Shown here: positions 37,096 to 45,214 of the stretch, piece by piece | How the letters are laid out: each line of letters begins with the position of its first letter | Numbering within the stretch: position 1 is the stretch's first letter | Source of the DNA: Paracoccus fistulariae | GTDB taxonomy: Bacteria > Pseudomonadota > Alphaproteobacteria > Rhodobacterales > Rhodobacteraceae | Direction of reading: 5' to 3' | Assembly (NCBI RefSeq): GCF_028553785.1 | Contig: NZ_CP067136.1 | Span: forward strand, 1,240,001-1,304,000 | Length of the DNA: 64,000 nucleotides | Notes under the pieces: model-generated | What the model was told of the DNA's origin: nothing | Database searches by the model: none | Seen by the model: the letters and a program-made list of their open reading frames with translations, nothing else | Translations under genes and position numbers: made by a program

Positions 37096-37962
37096 TCAGG
37101 CAGCCATGATAGCCGATTGATGCCCGTCGCGCACCGCCAATTCGCAGGCCGCCGCAAGCGTCTTGCGGCTGTGGCCGCGTACCGGAACAGGCGCCAGAAG
37201 CCGGATCACCACCTGCCCCTGTTTCGGCACCGCCAGCACCGACAAAAGATGCGGCCCAAGGTCCATATCGCCCCACCAGCCATAAAAACGCGGATCCTGC
37301 CCTTCCGGCGCAAGATAGGTGGCCGTCAGCGGCTGGATCGCCAGACCGGTCGGCAGGGCCGGGTCCAGAAACCCCTGAAACAATGTCGGCTTGAAGGGCA
37401 GAACCCGCCGACCGTCGCTGGACGTGCCTTCGGGAAAGAACAGCAGCCGGTGACCGGCGCGCACCCGTTGGGCGAATTCGTCGGCCTGCGCGCGGGCCAG
37501 TTTCGGATCGCGGACCACGAAATGCGTGTTCGTGACGCGGGTCAGGATATTGATACCGGGCCAGCTGCGGACCTCGGATTTCGAGACGAAAAACACCGGC
37601 ATGGCCGCATTCATCGTCAGAATATCCAGCCAGCTGGAGTGGTTTGCCACAACCGCGCCGGGCCCGTTCATCGGCACGCCCTCGCGCCGCCAGCCGATAC
37701 CCATGCAGAGCAGCGTCAGCCGACAGGTGATCTGCACATGCGGTCCGCTCCAGGGTCGGCGGGCGCCGTAGAACAGGCGCTCGATCCCGCGCAAGGGCAG
37801 GATCAGGATCACGCCGATCAGCAGAACCAGCACCGCAGGCAGGCCGCGCCGGATCACGCGCAGCCAGTCGCGCACCCCCTGCGGTCGATAGACGGGCGGG
37901 GCCGCGCCGTCGCGCCATGTTGCCTCTCCCCGACCGGGATCGATTCCGGGCCCGTCGCTCAT
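37096..37962 (-). CDS. olsA: Lysophospholipid-type acyltransferase OlsA
   Basis: Second step of ornithine-lipid synthesis: O-acylation of lyso-ornithine lipid, or lyso-phosphatidate acylation in the general PlsC family. The 288-residue protein has one or two amino-terminal membrane segments (VLVLLIGVILILPL, residues 44-57) and the PlsC motifs HSSWLD (HX4D) and FPEGTSSDG. ATG 37962 overlaps the olsB stop by four bases (ATGA), and the pairing with olsB is what points to OlsA rather than PlsC. Confidence 0.88.
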   Translation of the reverse strand: MSDGPGIDPGRGEATWRDGAAPPVYRPQGVRDWLRVIRRGLPAVLVLLIGVILILPLRGIERLFYGARRPWSGPHVQITCRLTLLCMGIGWRREGVPMNGPGAVVANHSSWLDILTMNAAMPVFFVSKSEVRSWPGINILTRVTNTHFVVRDPKLARAQADEFAQRVRAGHRLLFFPEGTSSDGRRVLPFKPTLFQGFLDPALPTGLAIQPLTATYLAPEGQDPRFYGWWGDMDLGPHLLSVLAVPKQGQVVIRLLAPVPVRGHSRKTLAAACELAVRDGHQSAIMAA

Positions 37963-38741
37963 TGCGCCTGCCAGCGGCTTTCGTAGAATTTTCGATGTTT
38001 TTCTGACATGGCCTTGGTATCCATGATCAAAAAAACATCGGTCGTATTGAATTCCCGGTCGATATAGGCGCCCTGCCCGACCAAGCCGCCAAGGCGCAGA
38101 TAGGCCTTGATCAGGGCGGGCATTCCGACCATCGCCTCGCGCCGGTCCAATTGGTCGGGCGCAATCAGGTCCATGCTCTGAAACCCGTCCGGCCGCGCGA
38201 CCGGGCGCAGGTCCTGCGGCGCCAGGGCATTGTGGTGCAGCCAGCTGAGCGAAGGTGCCAGCATCGCGGGATCCGTGCCGTGAAAGCTGGCCACGCCGAA
38301 CAGGATCTCGATCCCGTGGTCCAGCACGTAATCGGCCAGCGCGTTCCACAAGAGGAACATCGCCGAGCCGCCACGAAACTCGGGATCGACGCAGGAGCGG
38401 CCCAGTTCCAGCACCTTGCGGTCGGTCTTGCGCAGCGGCGTCAGGTCATATTCGCTGTCGCAATAGAAGCGGCCAAAGCTGGCGGCGCGGTCGCCCGGCA
38501 GCAGGCGATAGACGCCGACCACATGATCCAGTTCCGCAGCCGAGCGGCGCGTGTCGATCAGGCAGAGGTGATCGACGATGGGATCGAATTCATCGCGTTC
38601 CAGCCGGTTTTCGTGATCGACCAGCGTGCCATTGCCGCCAAGCTCTTCGACAAAGACGCGATAACGCAGCCTCTGAGCAGCCATCAAATCCTGCTCTGAC
38701 ACGGCCAGACGGATTTGGAGAAAGGAATTATCAGAGCGCAT
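37959..38741 (-). CDS. olsB: L-ornithine N-alpha-acyltransferase OlsB
   Basis: First step of ornithine-lipid synthesis: transfers a 3-hydroxyacyl chain from ACP to ornithine. The 260 residues belong to the GNAT-like hemolysin-region acyltransferases: RLAVSEQDLMAAQRLRYRVF, VGVYRLLP, LELGRSCVDPEFRGG and FGVASFHGTDPAML are all characteristic. Ornithine lipids are phosphate-free membrane lipids. A promoter fits 45 bases upstream of the ATG. It is first in an olsB-olsA operon. Confidence 0.92.
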   Translation of the reverse strand: MRSDNSFLQIRLAVSEQDLMAAQRLRYRVFVEELGGNGTLVDHENRLERDEFDPIVDHLCLIDTRRSAAELDHVVGVYRLLPGDRAASFGRFYCDSEYDLTPLRKTDRKVLELGRSCVDPEFRGGSAMFLLWNALADYVLDHGIEILFGVASFHGTDPAMLAPSLSWLHHNALAPQDLRPVARPDGFQSMDLIAPDQLDRREAMVGMPALIKAYLRLGGLVGQGAYIDREFNTTDVFLIMDTKAMSEKHRKFYESRWQAQ

Positions 38742-38783
38742 TCAGTCGGTGGGTAAAGGGCGTTCGATCTGTCGCAACGTCTA

Positions 38784-38812
38784 ATTGTAACAGCATAAAA
38801 TTGCAATATGAA
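38784..38812 (-). promoter_or_regulatory. Candidate promoter of olsBA
   Basis: On the minus strand TTCATA (complement of 38807-38812) and TACAAT (complement of 38784-38789) are separated by 17 bases; TACAAT matches five of six -10 positions. The region is much more AT-rich than its surroundings. I see no Pho box, though ornithine lipids are phosphate-controlled in some relatives. Confidence 0.5.
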
Positions 38813-38878
38813 CGATACTTACTATACGTCAACTTGTGAAAAACATGTTGAAATCCTCAACTGAAAGTTGCATCTATG

Positions 38879-38896
38879 TGAGCGGAAAACCGCTCA
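38879..38896 (-). terminator. Stem-loop after DUF3553 gene
   Basis: TGAGCGG pairs perfectly with CCGCTCA around a four-base loop, seven bases beyond the DUF3553 stop on its strand. There is no T run, so it is a weak terminator candidate. Confidence 0.4.
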
Positions 38897-38902
38897 ACAC
38901 AC

Positions 38903-39073
38903 TCACGACCACACGATCTCGAGGGCAACACGACGACCATCGATAACTCGCTTACCGGCATCAGCGAAGTTAACAGTAATTTTTTCTCCTATGCGCGATT
39001 GCACCTGCCCTTCGCCCCATTCGGGCGCGTCGGGATGGCGGACGATCATGCCCGGTTCCAGCAGTTCATTCAT
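38903..39073 (-). CDS. DUF3553 family small protein
   Basis: A 56-residue protein with the DUF3553 pattern: PGMIVRHPDAPEWGEGQVQS, then KITVNFADAGKRVIDGRRVAL. The short beta-rich chain resembles a Tudor/KOW-like barrel. ATG 39073 follows GAGGAG at good spacing; the longer frame upstream is not conserved. Function unknown. It is divergent from chpT with 37 bases between starts. Confidence 0.85.
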   Translation of the reverse strand: MNELLEPGMIVRHPDAPEWGEGQVQSRIGEKITVNFADAGKRVIDGRRVALEIVWS

Positions 39074-39110
39074 GGTCAAAACTCCTCGAATATCGGGAAA
39101 GTAGATCCGA

Positions 39111-39755
39111 ATGGCCAAAGATACAACGAACCTGATCCCTGGTGAGCTGGCACAGCTTCTGGGGTCCAGACTGTGTCACGATCTGGTCTCTCCTCTGGGC
39201 GCCATAGGCAATGGCGTCGAACTGCTGGAGATGTCACCCGATTTTCCCGGTATCACCGAAAGCCCGGAACTGCGGCTGATCGCCGAATCTGTCGCTGCCG
39301 CGCGTAACCGGATTCAGGCCTTCCGCATCGCCTTTGGGCAGGCGCAGGGCGGCCAGCGGGTCGGACGGGCCGAGTTGGGAAACCTGGCCTCCGGTCTGGC
39401 GGCGCAATCGCGCCTGAATATCGAGATCGACGCCGAAGGCGATTTTTCGCGGGCCGAGGTGCGCATGGTGATCCTGGCGCTGATGTGTCTGGAAACCGCG
39501 CTGCCCTGGGGCGGTCGGCTGGTCGTGGTGCACAGCGCCGAAGGATGGCGGCTGGTGGCCGAGGCGGATCGCACCAAGCAGGATCCGGACCTGTGGAGCT
39601 GGCTGGGCGGACCGCATCAGCAAGATGCCACGATGCGCCCGGTTTCCCCCGCCGAAGTACATTTCGCGCTGCTGGCCGAGGCTGCGCAGCAGGAACAGCG
39701 CAGCCTTTATTGGGAAGTGGATGAGCGCGGGGCGGAAATCGCGCTGAAACAGTAG
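39111..39755 (+). CDS. chpT: Histidine phosphotransferase ChpT
   Basis: Relays phosphate from the hybrid kinase CckA to CtrA and CpdR in the alphaproteobacterial cell-cycle and motility circuit. The 214-residue protein has the phospho-accepting His23 in LGSRLCHDLVSPLGAIGNG, then a helical bundle (LRLIAESVAAARNRIQAFRIAFG) and a carboxy pseudo-ATPase domain (MVILALMCLETALPWGG) that lacks nucleotide-binding boxes. In Rhodobacterales the relay governs motility, gene transfer agents and quorum responses more than division. Confidence 0.92.
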   Translation: MAKDTTNLIPGELAQLLGSRLCHDLVSPLGAIGNGVELLEMSPDFPGITESPELRLIAESVAAARNRIQAFRIAFGQAQGGQRVGRAELGNLASGLAAQSRLNIEIDAEGDFSRAEVRMVILALMCLETALPWGGRLVVVHSAEGWRLVAEADRTKQDPDLWSWLGGPHQQDATMRPVSPAEVHFALLAEAAQQEQRSLYWEVDERGAEIALKQ

Positions 39756-39773
39756 GCCCACGGGCGTCACGCC

Positions 39774-41105
39774 TCAGTTTTCCCGGAATGCGCGCGACAG
39801 GCTGTCCTCGATCGGCTTGACCAGATATTGCGCGAAGGTGCGGGCGTCGGTTTCGATCATCACCTCGGCCGGCATGCCCGGGGTGGGGCGGAAGCCGCGC
39901 ACACGTTCGATTTCGGATACCGGCAGGTCGATCCGCGCCACATAGATATCCTGCGCGATCCCGTCGGCCTCGGTCTTCAGCGCATCTGCCGAGACATAGA
40001 CCAGCCGCCCTTCCAGCACCGGCGTCGTGCGCTGGTTCAGCGAGGTCAACCGGACCGAAGCGCGCTGCCCGACCTCGACATCGTCGATATCGGTGCGGGC
40101 GACATGGGTTTCGATGACCAGCGGCGCATTGTCCGGCAGGATCTCGACAATCGCCTTGCCCGCCTCGATCACCCCGCCTGCGGTGTGGTAATACATTCGG
40201 ACGATGGTGCCCGAAACCGGCGAGTCGATATCCGAACGGCGCAGCACGTCATTGGTCTTCATCGATTGTTCGCGCACGCTGTCCAGATCGGCCTTGATGC
40301 CCTGGCTCTCGTCCAGCGCGGTCTGCATATGCTGGGTGCGGGTCTGTTCGATTTCGCGCGCGACCTTTCGTACCGTCTCCTGAGCTTCCAGAATCAGCGA
40401 TTGCAGCCGCTCGGCCTCGCCCTCGGCATCGGCCACGGCGCGAGAGATCGCGTTCACCTCGCTGCGACGCACCAGACCACGGGCGAACAGCTGCTCGCGC
40501 GTGGCCTGATCCTCGCGCAGCAGGTCAAGCTGCCGGTTCACCGCCGAAAGCTGACCCTCGAACCCGCCGATCCGCGATTGCGAGGCGGTCTGGTTGCTTT
40601 CCAGCAGGATGATTTCGCCCGCCAGCTTGTCCCGCGCCGCCCGGAACCCTGCCTCTTGTTCCAGAATGATCGCCGCGACACTGGGGTCATCCCGGCGGCT
40701 GTCCAGGAAATCGGGGAAATCGACCGCCTCGGCGCCCTCATATTCCGCGCGCAGACGGGCGCTGATCGCTTCCAGCCGGGCGCGCCGCAGCTCCAGTTCC
40801 CGCTCATTGGCGCGGGCAGCGGTGCGATCAAGGCGCACAAGGGTCTGGCCCGCGGTGACGTGATCGCCCTCGCCCACAAGAATTTCGCTGATGATGCCGC
40901 CTTCGAAATGCTGCACGATTTTGTTGCGCCCGGTCGCCACGAAACTGCCCGGCGCCATCACCGCCGCCGCCAGCGGCGCGCGAAAGGCCCAGGCGCCGAA
41001 ACCGCCGAAGGACAGCACCAGCAGCAACAGGCCAAAGACCAGATGCTTGCGGACCGAGCGCGGGACATAGTCATACAGTCCGTCGGGATCATTCAGCCGT
41101 GCCAT
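39774..41105 (-). CDS. Type I secretion membrane fusion protein (HlyD/PrsE family)
   Basis: Periplasmic adaptor of 443 residues that links the ABC transporter to TolC. One membrane helix at about 23-43 (GLLLLVLSFGGFGAWAF) precedes the first lipoyl half (VEHFEGGI-like VQHFEGGIISEI), two long coiled-coil helices (about 95-290) and the second lipoyl half (DIDSPVSGTIVRMYYHTAGGVIEAG), ending with the beta-barrel (ASVRLTSLNQRTTPVLEGRLVYVS) and GMPAEVMIETDARTF. It overlaps the ABC gene by 17 bases and is last in the secretion operon. TolC is not encoded nearby. Confidence 0.93.
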   Translation of the reverse strand: MARLNDPDGLYDYVPRSVRKHLVFGLLLLVLSFGGFGAWAFRAPLAAAVMAPGSFVATGRNKIVQHFEGGIISEILVGEGDHVTAGQTLVRLDRTAARANERELELRRARLEAISARLRAEYEGAEAVDFPDFLDSRRDDPSVAAIILEQEAGFRAARDKLAGEIILLESNQTASQSRIGGFEGQLSAVNRQLDLLREDQATREQLFARGLVRRSEVNAISRAVADAEGEAERLQSLILEAQETVRKVAREIEQTRTQHMQTALDESQGIKADLDSVREQSMKTNDVLRRSDIDSPVSGTIVRMYYHTAGGVIEAGKAIVEILPDNAPLVIETHVARTDIDDVEVGQRASVRLTSLNQRTTPVLEGRLVYVSADALKTEADGIAQDIYVARIDLPVSEIERVRGFRPTPGMPAEVMIETDARTFAQYLVKPIEDSLSRAFREN

Positions 41106-43026
41106 TGGTCATGTCTCCTTGCGTAGCTTGCGGTTGGGCTGCGGGTTGCGGGCGATTCGCCAGCCGTTCCAGCATCTGATCGCGGGATCCGAACATCGCG
41201 ATCTGCCCGTCCTTCAGCAGCATGATGTTGTCGACATCCTGCAGCAGCGCGTATTTCTGGGTCACCACGATCATGGTGATGCCGTCCTGCTTGGCCAGCG
41301 CCATGGCCCGCGACAGGGCCCGGTCGCCCGCGCTGTCGAGATTCGAGTTCGGCTCGTCCAGCACCACCAGACGCGGCCCGCCAAAGAAGGCCCGCGCCAG
41401 CCCGATGCGCTGTTTCTGCCCGCCCGACAGCGGCGCACCATCGGCCTGCACGATGGTCTCATAGCCTTCGGGCAGCTTGGCGATCATGTCATGGACATCG
41501 GCCAGCACCGCCGCCTGATAAATCTCATCATCGCGGGCATCGGGGCGCATCCGGGCGATATTGTCCTTGATCGTGCCGGGGAAAAGCTGAACGTCCTGCG
41601 GCAGATAGCCGATGCACTGACCCAACTGCCGCTGATCCCAGTTGCGCAGATCCATCAGGTCCAGCCGCACACTGCCCGAGGTCGGCAGCACCGATCCGAC
41701 CAGCATCTTGCCCAAGGTGGTCTTGCCCGCACCCGATTTGCCGACAATCGCCAGCGAGGCGCCCGGCTGCAGCGAAAAGGTGATCGAATTCAGCACGACA
41801 CGCTTGGTGCCATTGGGCACGAACAGCAGCCGTTCCACATCCAGACGCCCTTCGGGATGGGGCAGATGCAGTCGCTGCTGGTTCAGCGGCGAGGATTTCA
41901 GCAGCGCCGAAATCCGGCCATAGGCCGCGCGCGACAGAAGCACGCTGTTCCAGCCCTCGATGGCACCTTCGATGGGCGCCAGCGCGCGCCCCGCGATGAT
42001 CGAGGCCGCAATGACCATGCCGCCGGTGATCTCTCCCTGCAGGGCCAGATAGGCGCCCCAGCCCAGCAGCCCCACCTGCGTCAGCAGGCGCACGCCGCGC
42101 GACATGCCCGCGAACATGATGTTGCGGTCCTGCGCACGCACCTGCGCGCCCATCGAACTGGCAGCATCGCGTCCCCAGATCGTGACCGCTTCCGGGATCA
42201 TGGCCAGCGCATTGATGATCTGCGAATTGCGCGACATCGAATCCAGATGCAGGTTCGCGCGGCTCAGATGCCTGTTCGCCAGCGCGAATGACTTGGCCGT
42301 GGCGCGCTGGTTGATCAGGGCGATGACCAGCAGCAGCAATGCCGTGGTGATCACGATCATGCCCAGATGCGGATGGACCAGAAAGATCGCCAGAATGAAC
42401 AGCGGCGCGAAGGGCAGATCCAGAAAGGACAGCAAGGTGCCCGAGACCAGAAAGCTGCGCACCTGCTGCAGATCGCCAAGCGTCTGATATTCCTGCCCAT
42501 TGCTTTGCAGCGAGGCGCGGGCCGCAGCCGACAGGATCGGCGCACCCAGACGGGCCGACAGATCCACCGAACTGCGCAGCAGCATGCCCCGGCGGATCGC
42601 GTCGAATGTCACCTGCAGCAGCACCGCGCCCACGATCACCACCGTCAGCATGACCAGCGTATCGGTTGACCGGCTGGTCAGCACCCTGTCCGAGATCTGG
42701 AACAGATAGACCGGGATCGCCAGCACCAGAATATTTGCCACGCCACTGAACAGCAGCACGCCCAGAATATTGGCCCAAAGCCGCCGGATCGTGCTGCGCA
42801 GCGCGCCCGAGATATCGGGCTCTGCCACGCGCTTGTGAAAGGCCGCCTTTGACCCGTTATCCGCCATCCGCAGGTTGGGTGCGGGCGGGATGCGACCGGG
42901 CTGTTGATCGATGGTCGGCCCGGTGCCCATCGGCTTCGCGCTTGGCGGGCGCCCCGGACGATCCGAGCGGTCAAAGTGAAACTCCGGCTTGTCGCCGCTG
43001 TGAAAGGTCGTTCTGTTGCCGCTCAT
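41089..43026 (-). CDS. Type I secretion ABC transporter, permease/ATPase (PrtD family)
   Basis: A 645-residue fused membrane-ATPase protein. Residues 1-75 are a hydrophilic extension; five or six membrane helices follow (from ILGVLLFSGVANILVLAIPVY); the ATPase has Walker A GKSGAGKTT (about 427), signature LSGGQKQRIGLARAF, and Walker B LVVLDEPNSNLD (about 552). There is no C39 peptidase or C39-like domain, so substrates are probably not cleaved and carry carboxy-terminal signals. ATG overlaps the stop of the 694-residue repeat protein by four bases, tying the exporter to that protein. Confidence 0.95.
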   Translation of the reverse strand: MSGNRTTFHSGDKPEFHFDRSDRPGRPPSAKPMGTGPTIDQQPGRIPPAPNLRMADNGSKAAFHKRVAEPDISGALRSTIRRLWANILGVLLFSGVANILVLAIPVYLFQISDRVLTSRSTDTLVMLTVVIVGAVLLQVTFDAIRRGMLLRSSVDLSARLGAPILSAAARASLQSNGQEYQTLGDLQQVRSFLVSGTLLSFLDLPFAPLFILAIFLVHPHLGMIVITTALLLLVIALINQRATAKSFALANRHLSRANLHLDSMSRNSQIINALAMIPEAVTIWGRDAASSMGAQVRAQDRNIMFAGMSRGVRLLTQVGLLGWGAYLALQGEITGGMVIAASIIAGRALAPIEGAIEGWNSVLLSRAAYGRISALLKSSPLNQQRLHLPHPEGRLDVERLLFVPNGTKRVVLNSITFSLQPGASLAIVGKSGAGKTTLGKMLVGSVLPTSGSVRLDLMDLRNWDQRQLGQCIGYLPQDVQLFPGTIKDNIARMRPDARDDEIYQAAVLADVHDMIAKLPEGYETIVQADGAPLSGGQKQRIGLARAFFGGPRLVVLDEPNSNLDSAGDRALSRAMALAKQDGITMIVVTQKYALLQDVDNIMLLKDGQIAMFGSRDQMLERLANRPQPAAQPQATQGDMTNGTAE

Positions 43027-45107
43027 GTCAGCACCGTTTCCATCGCATCGGGGGAAATCGCGGAATCCGCGCCGATCGGGCGGAATTCGGCATCTTCTGG
43101 CGCATCGCTCAGCATGCCATCGGCCAGAAACAACACCGCCTCGCTGGCCAGATCGGACGTGCCGGGCGGAGCCAGCGGATCGTCGGTCGCCACCAGTTCG
43201 GCCTGATACAGAAGTGCATCCGTATAGATCTCGCCCCCGGAATAGATGGTGGCGTCATATTCGGCCTCGACGATGGTCGCCTGGTTCATCAGCAGGTTCG
43301 ATCCCGCGATCAGCTTGATCGCTCCGCCCTGCTCCAGCAGTTGATCGCGAAAGACCTGAACCTGATCGGAATCGCCCAGCACATTGGTCTGGCGGATCAT
43401 GTTCAGCGACACCATGTCGCCCTGGATGTGCAGCACCCGCACCCCGTCCAGCCCCTGCAGGGCGGGATCGTTCAGCAGCGACTGTGGCAAGCCGATCGGG
43501 CCGTCGCCCGCCTTGGCCATCATATTGCCCATATCCGAGGTCATCTCTTTATAGACCGGCTTGCCCGCCTGCACGATGGTCGAGGAGTTCATCAGCAGAT
43601 TGTCACCCGAACTGACCGACACCTCGGTCCCGCCCTTGGCCATGATGCGGTCGTCATCCACCATCACGTTCTTCTGGATCACGGCATTGAGGTTGATCAC
43701 ATAGCCGTCGATCAGGATCACATCGAACTGCGTTCCCAGCTCATTCAGCGAGATCTTGTCGAGGCTGTTGTTCTCGCCCATCAGCAGCAGCGTTTCCGCG
43801 GCATTCAGCGTGACTGACACCATGTCGTTATCGGTCACGAGGTTATACTGGTCGATCCAGTTGGCATTGATCAGGCTGCCTTTCAGCGTCGCCGTGACCC
43901 AGAATTGCGGCGCATCGCCATCGCCGCCACGCGGCGCAATCGGGTTCGAGAAGGTCTGATAGGTGGCGTAGTTCAGCGATGTGGTGGGCGCGGCCCCGTT
44001 TGCCTCGGCCGACAGTCCCGTGAGTGTGTCCTGATCGCTCCAGACATTGGTCTGGCTGACGATATTATAGCTATAGACCCCCAGCCCGGTCGCGATCACC
44101 GGCGCCGCGATCCAGGCGGCGCTGATGCTGACCTCATTCACCAGGGTGTTGTTGCCAAGAATCAGGTCATGCGCCGCATCTGCATTAACCGTGATAACCT
44201 CGCCGTCCAGGCCTGCCGATGTCGGGCCGTCCTTGCTGATCTTGGCGGCCTTGGCCTCTGCCTGTTCTTCCGCCTCACGCTCTGCCTCGGCTTTCTTTTC
44301 AAGCCGGTAAAGCGGCAAAAGCTCATCCAGTTTCGGCGCCTCGGTCACGGCCTCGCCATTCAGGAACCAGCCTTCGGGATCGGTCCCAAGGCAGATGAAC
44401 ACCGTCGCATCGGGTATCGTCTGTTCGGGCAATTCCATATCCCGGAATGCCACGGCAATGTCGCGAAAGGCCATTTCATCGGCAGGCAGATCGGGGCGCA
44501 GCGCGATGCCAAGCTGATCGGACTGCTGCGCCAGATCCATCATCTTCGCGTCCAGCCGCATCAGGCTGACCACGCCGCCCTCGATCTTCTGCGCGTCGAG
44601 GATATCATCGTCGCGCAGCCACAATTGGCTGACGACGATCAACGCGACCGAGCCGGGCGCGGGCAATGTCGGCGCGGCATCGGGCGGATCCGGGGGCTCT
44701 GGCGGATCGGGCGGATCGGGCGGCTCCACGATCAGTTCGGGCGGATCGACCGGTGGCCGAAGCCGCAGCGCCGAGACACCCCCGACCAGCCCGGCCGCCT
44801 GCGCTTCCTCCAGCGGCGCGGTGAAATAAAGCGGTCCGGAGAGATTGTCATAAAACGCCGAATAGACCAGCGGGATCTGATCCATCACCATGCCCGGCGG
44901 CGTATAGGGAATATCGGGGATGTAGTCGGGAATGGCATAGGGATGCGGCGTCACCACATCCAGAGGGATGATTTCGCTGGGCTCAATGTCGGATTTATGC
45001 GCCGAGATCCGGTCATATTCGACCCACATCCGACCGCGTTGATCCGCGATCTGGAAAATGCCGGCAAAATGCCAGATTGCCTCTTCAGCAGCTTGAATTT
45101 TAAGCAT
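43023..45107 (-). CDS. Putative type I secreted repeat protein
   Basis: A 694-residue acidic protein without signal peptide. Residues 1-110 are of ordinary composition; a Pro/Asp-rich linker (EPPDPPDPPEPPDPPD) lies near 120; a Lys/Glu/Ala helix (KKAEAEREAEEQAEAKAAK) near 270. From about 310 to 620 two motifs alternate: NLLMN-type (LILGNNTLVNE, LLMNSSTIVQA, LLMNQATIVEA) and QTNV-type (VSQTNVWSDQDTL, IQKNVMVDDDRI, RQTNVLGDSDQV). The second recurs in the neighbouring low-complexity protein. No RTX nonapeptides. Export through the coupled ABC transporter is inferred from the four-base overlap. Function unknown; adhesion or fibre formation is a guess. Confidence 0.8.
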   Translation of the reverse strand: MLKIQAAEEAIWHFAGIFQIADQRGRMWVEYDRISAHKSDIEPSEIIPLDVVTPHPYAIPDYIPDIPYTPPGMVMDQIPLVYSAFYDNLSGPLYFTAPLEEAQAAGLVGGVSALRLRPPVDPPELIVEPPDPPDPPEPPDPPDAAPTLPAPGSVALIVVSQLWLRDDDILDAQKIEGGVVSLMRLDAKMMDLAQQSDQLGIALRPDLPADEMAFRDIAVAFRDMELPEQTIPDATVFICLGTDPEGWFLNGEAVTEAPKLDELLPLYRLEKKAEAEREAEEQAEAKAAKISKDGPTSAGLDGEVITVNADAAHDLILGNNTLVNEVSISAAWIAAPVIATGLGVYSYNIVSQTNVWSDQDTLTGLSAEANGAAPTTSLNYATYQTFSNPIAPRGGDGDAPQFWVTATLKGSLINANWIDQYNLVTDNDMVSVTLNAAETLLLMGENNSLDKISLNELGTQFDVILIDGYVINLNAVIQKNVMVDDDRIMAKGGTEVSVSSGDNLLMNSSTIVQAGKPVYKEMTSDMGNMMAKAGDGPIGLPQSLLNDPALQGLDGVRVLHIQGDMVSLNMIRQTNVLGDSDQVQVFRDQLLEQGGAIKLIAGSNLLMNQATIVEAEYDATIYSGGEIYTDALLYQAELVATDDPLAPPGTSDLASEAVLFLADGMLSDAPEDAEFRPIGADSAISPDAMETVLT

Positions 45108-45168
45108 TTCAGTCTCGTCCTAACCCGCCACTTTCTGCACAGACACCCGGCACGAGCCTCTTATGGGT

Positions 45169-45198
45169 GATCCTGCGCGGATTGCGCCGCGCAGGATC
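45169..45198 (-). terminator. Strong intercistronic hairpin
   Basis: GATCCTGCGCGG (45169-45180) pairs perfectly with CCGCGCAGGATC (45187-45198), twelve pairs with a six-base loop, between the stop of the low-complexity protein and the start of the repeat protein. With no T run it is more likely a partial terminator or a 3' barrier that raises the upstream message relative to the exporter genes. Confidence 0.55.
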
Positions 45199-45214
45199 CT
45201 GTCAGGGGTGGCGA

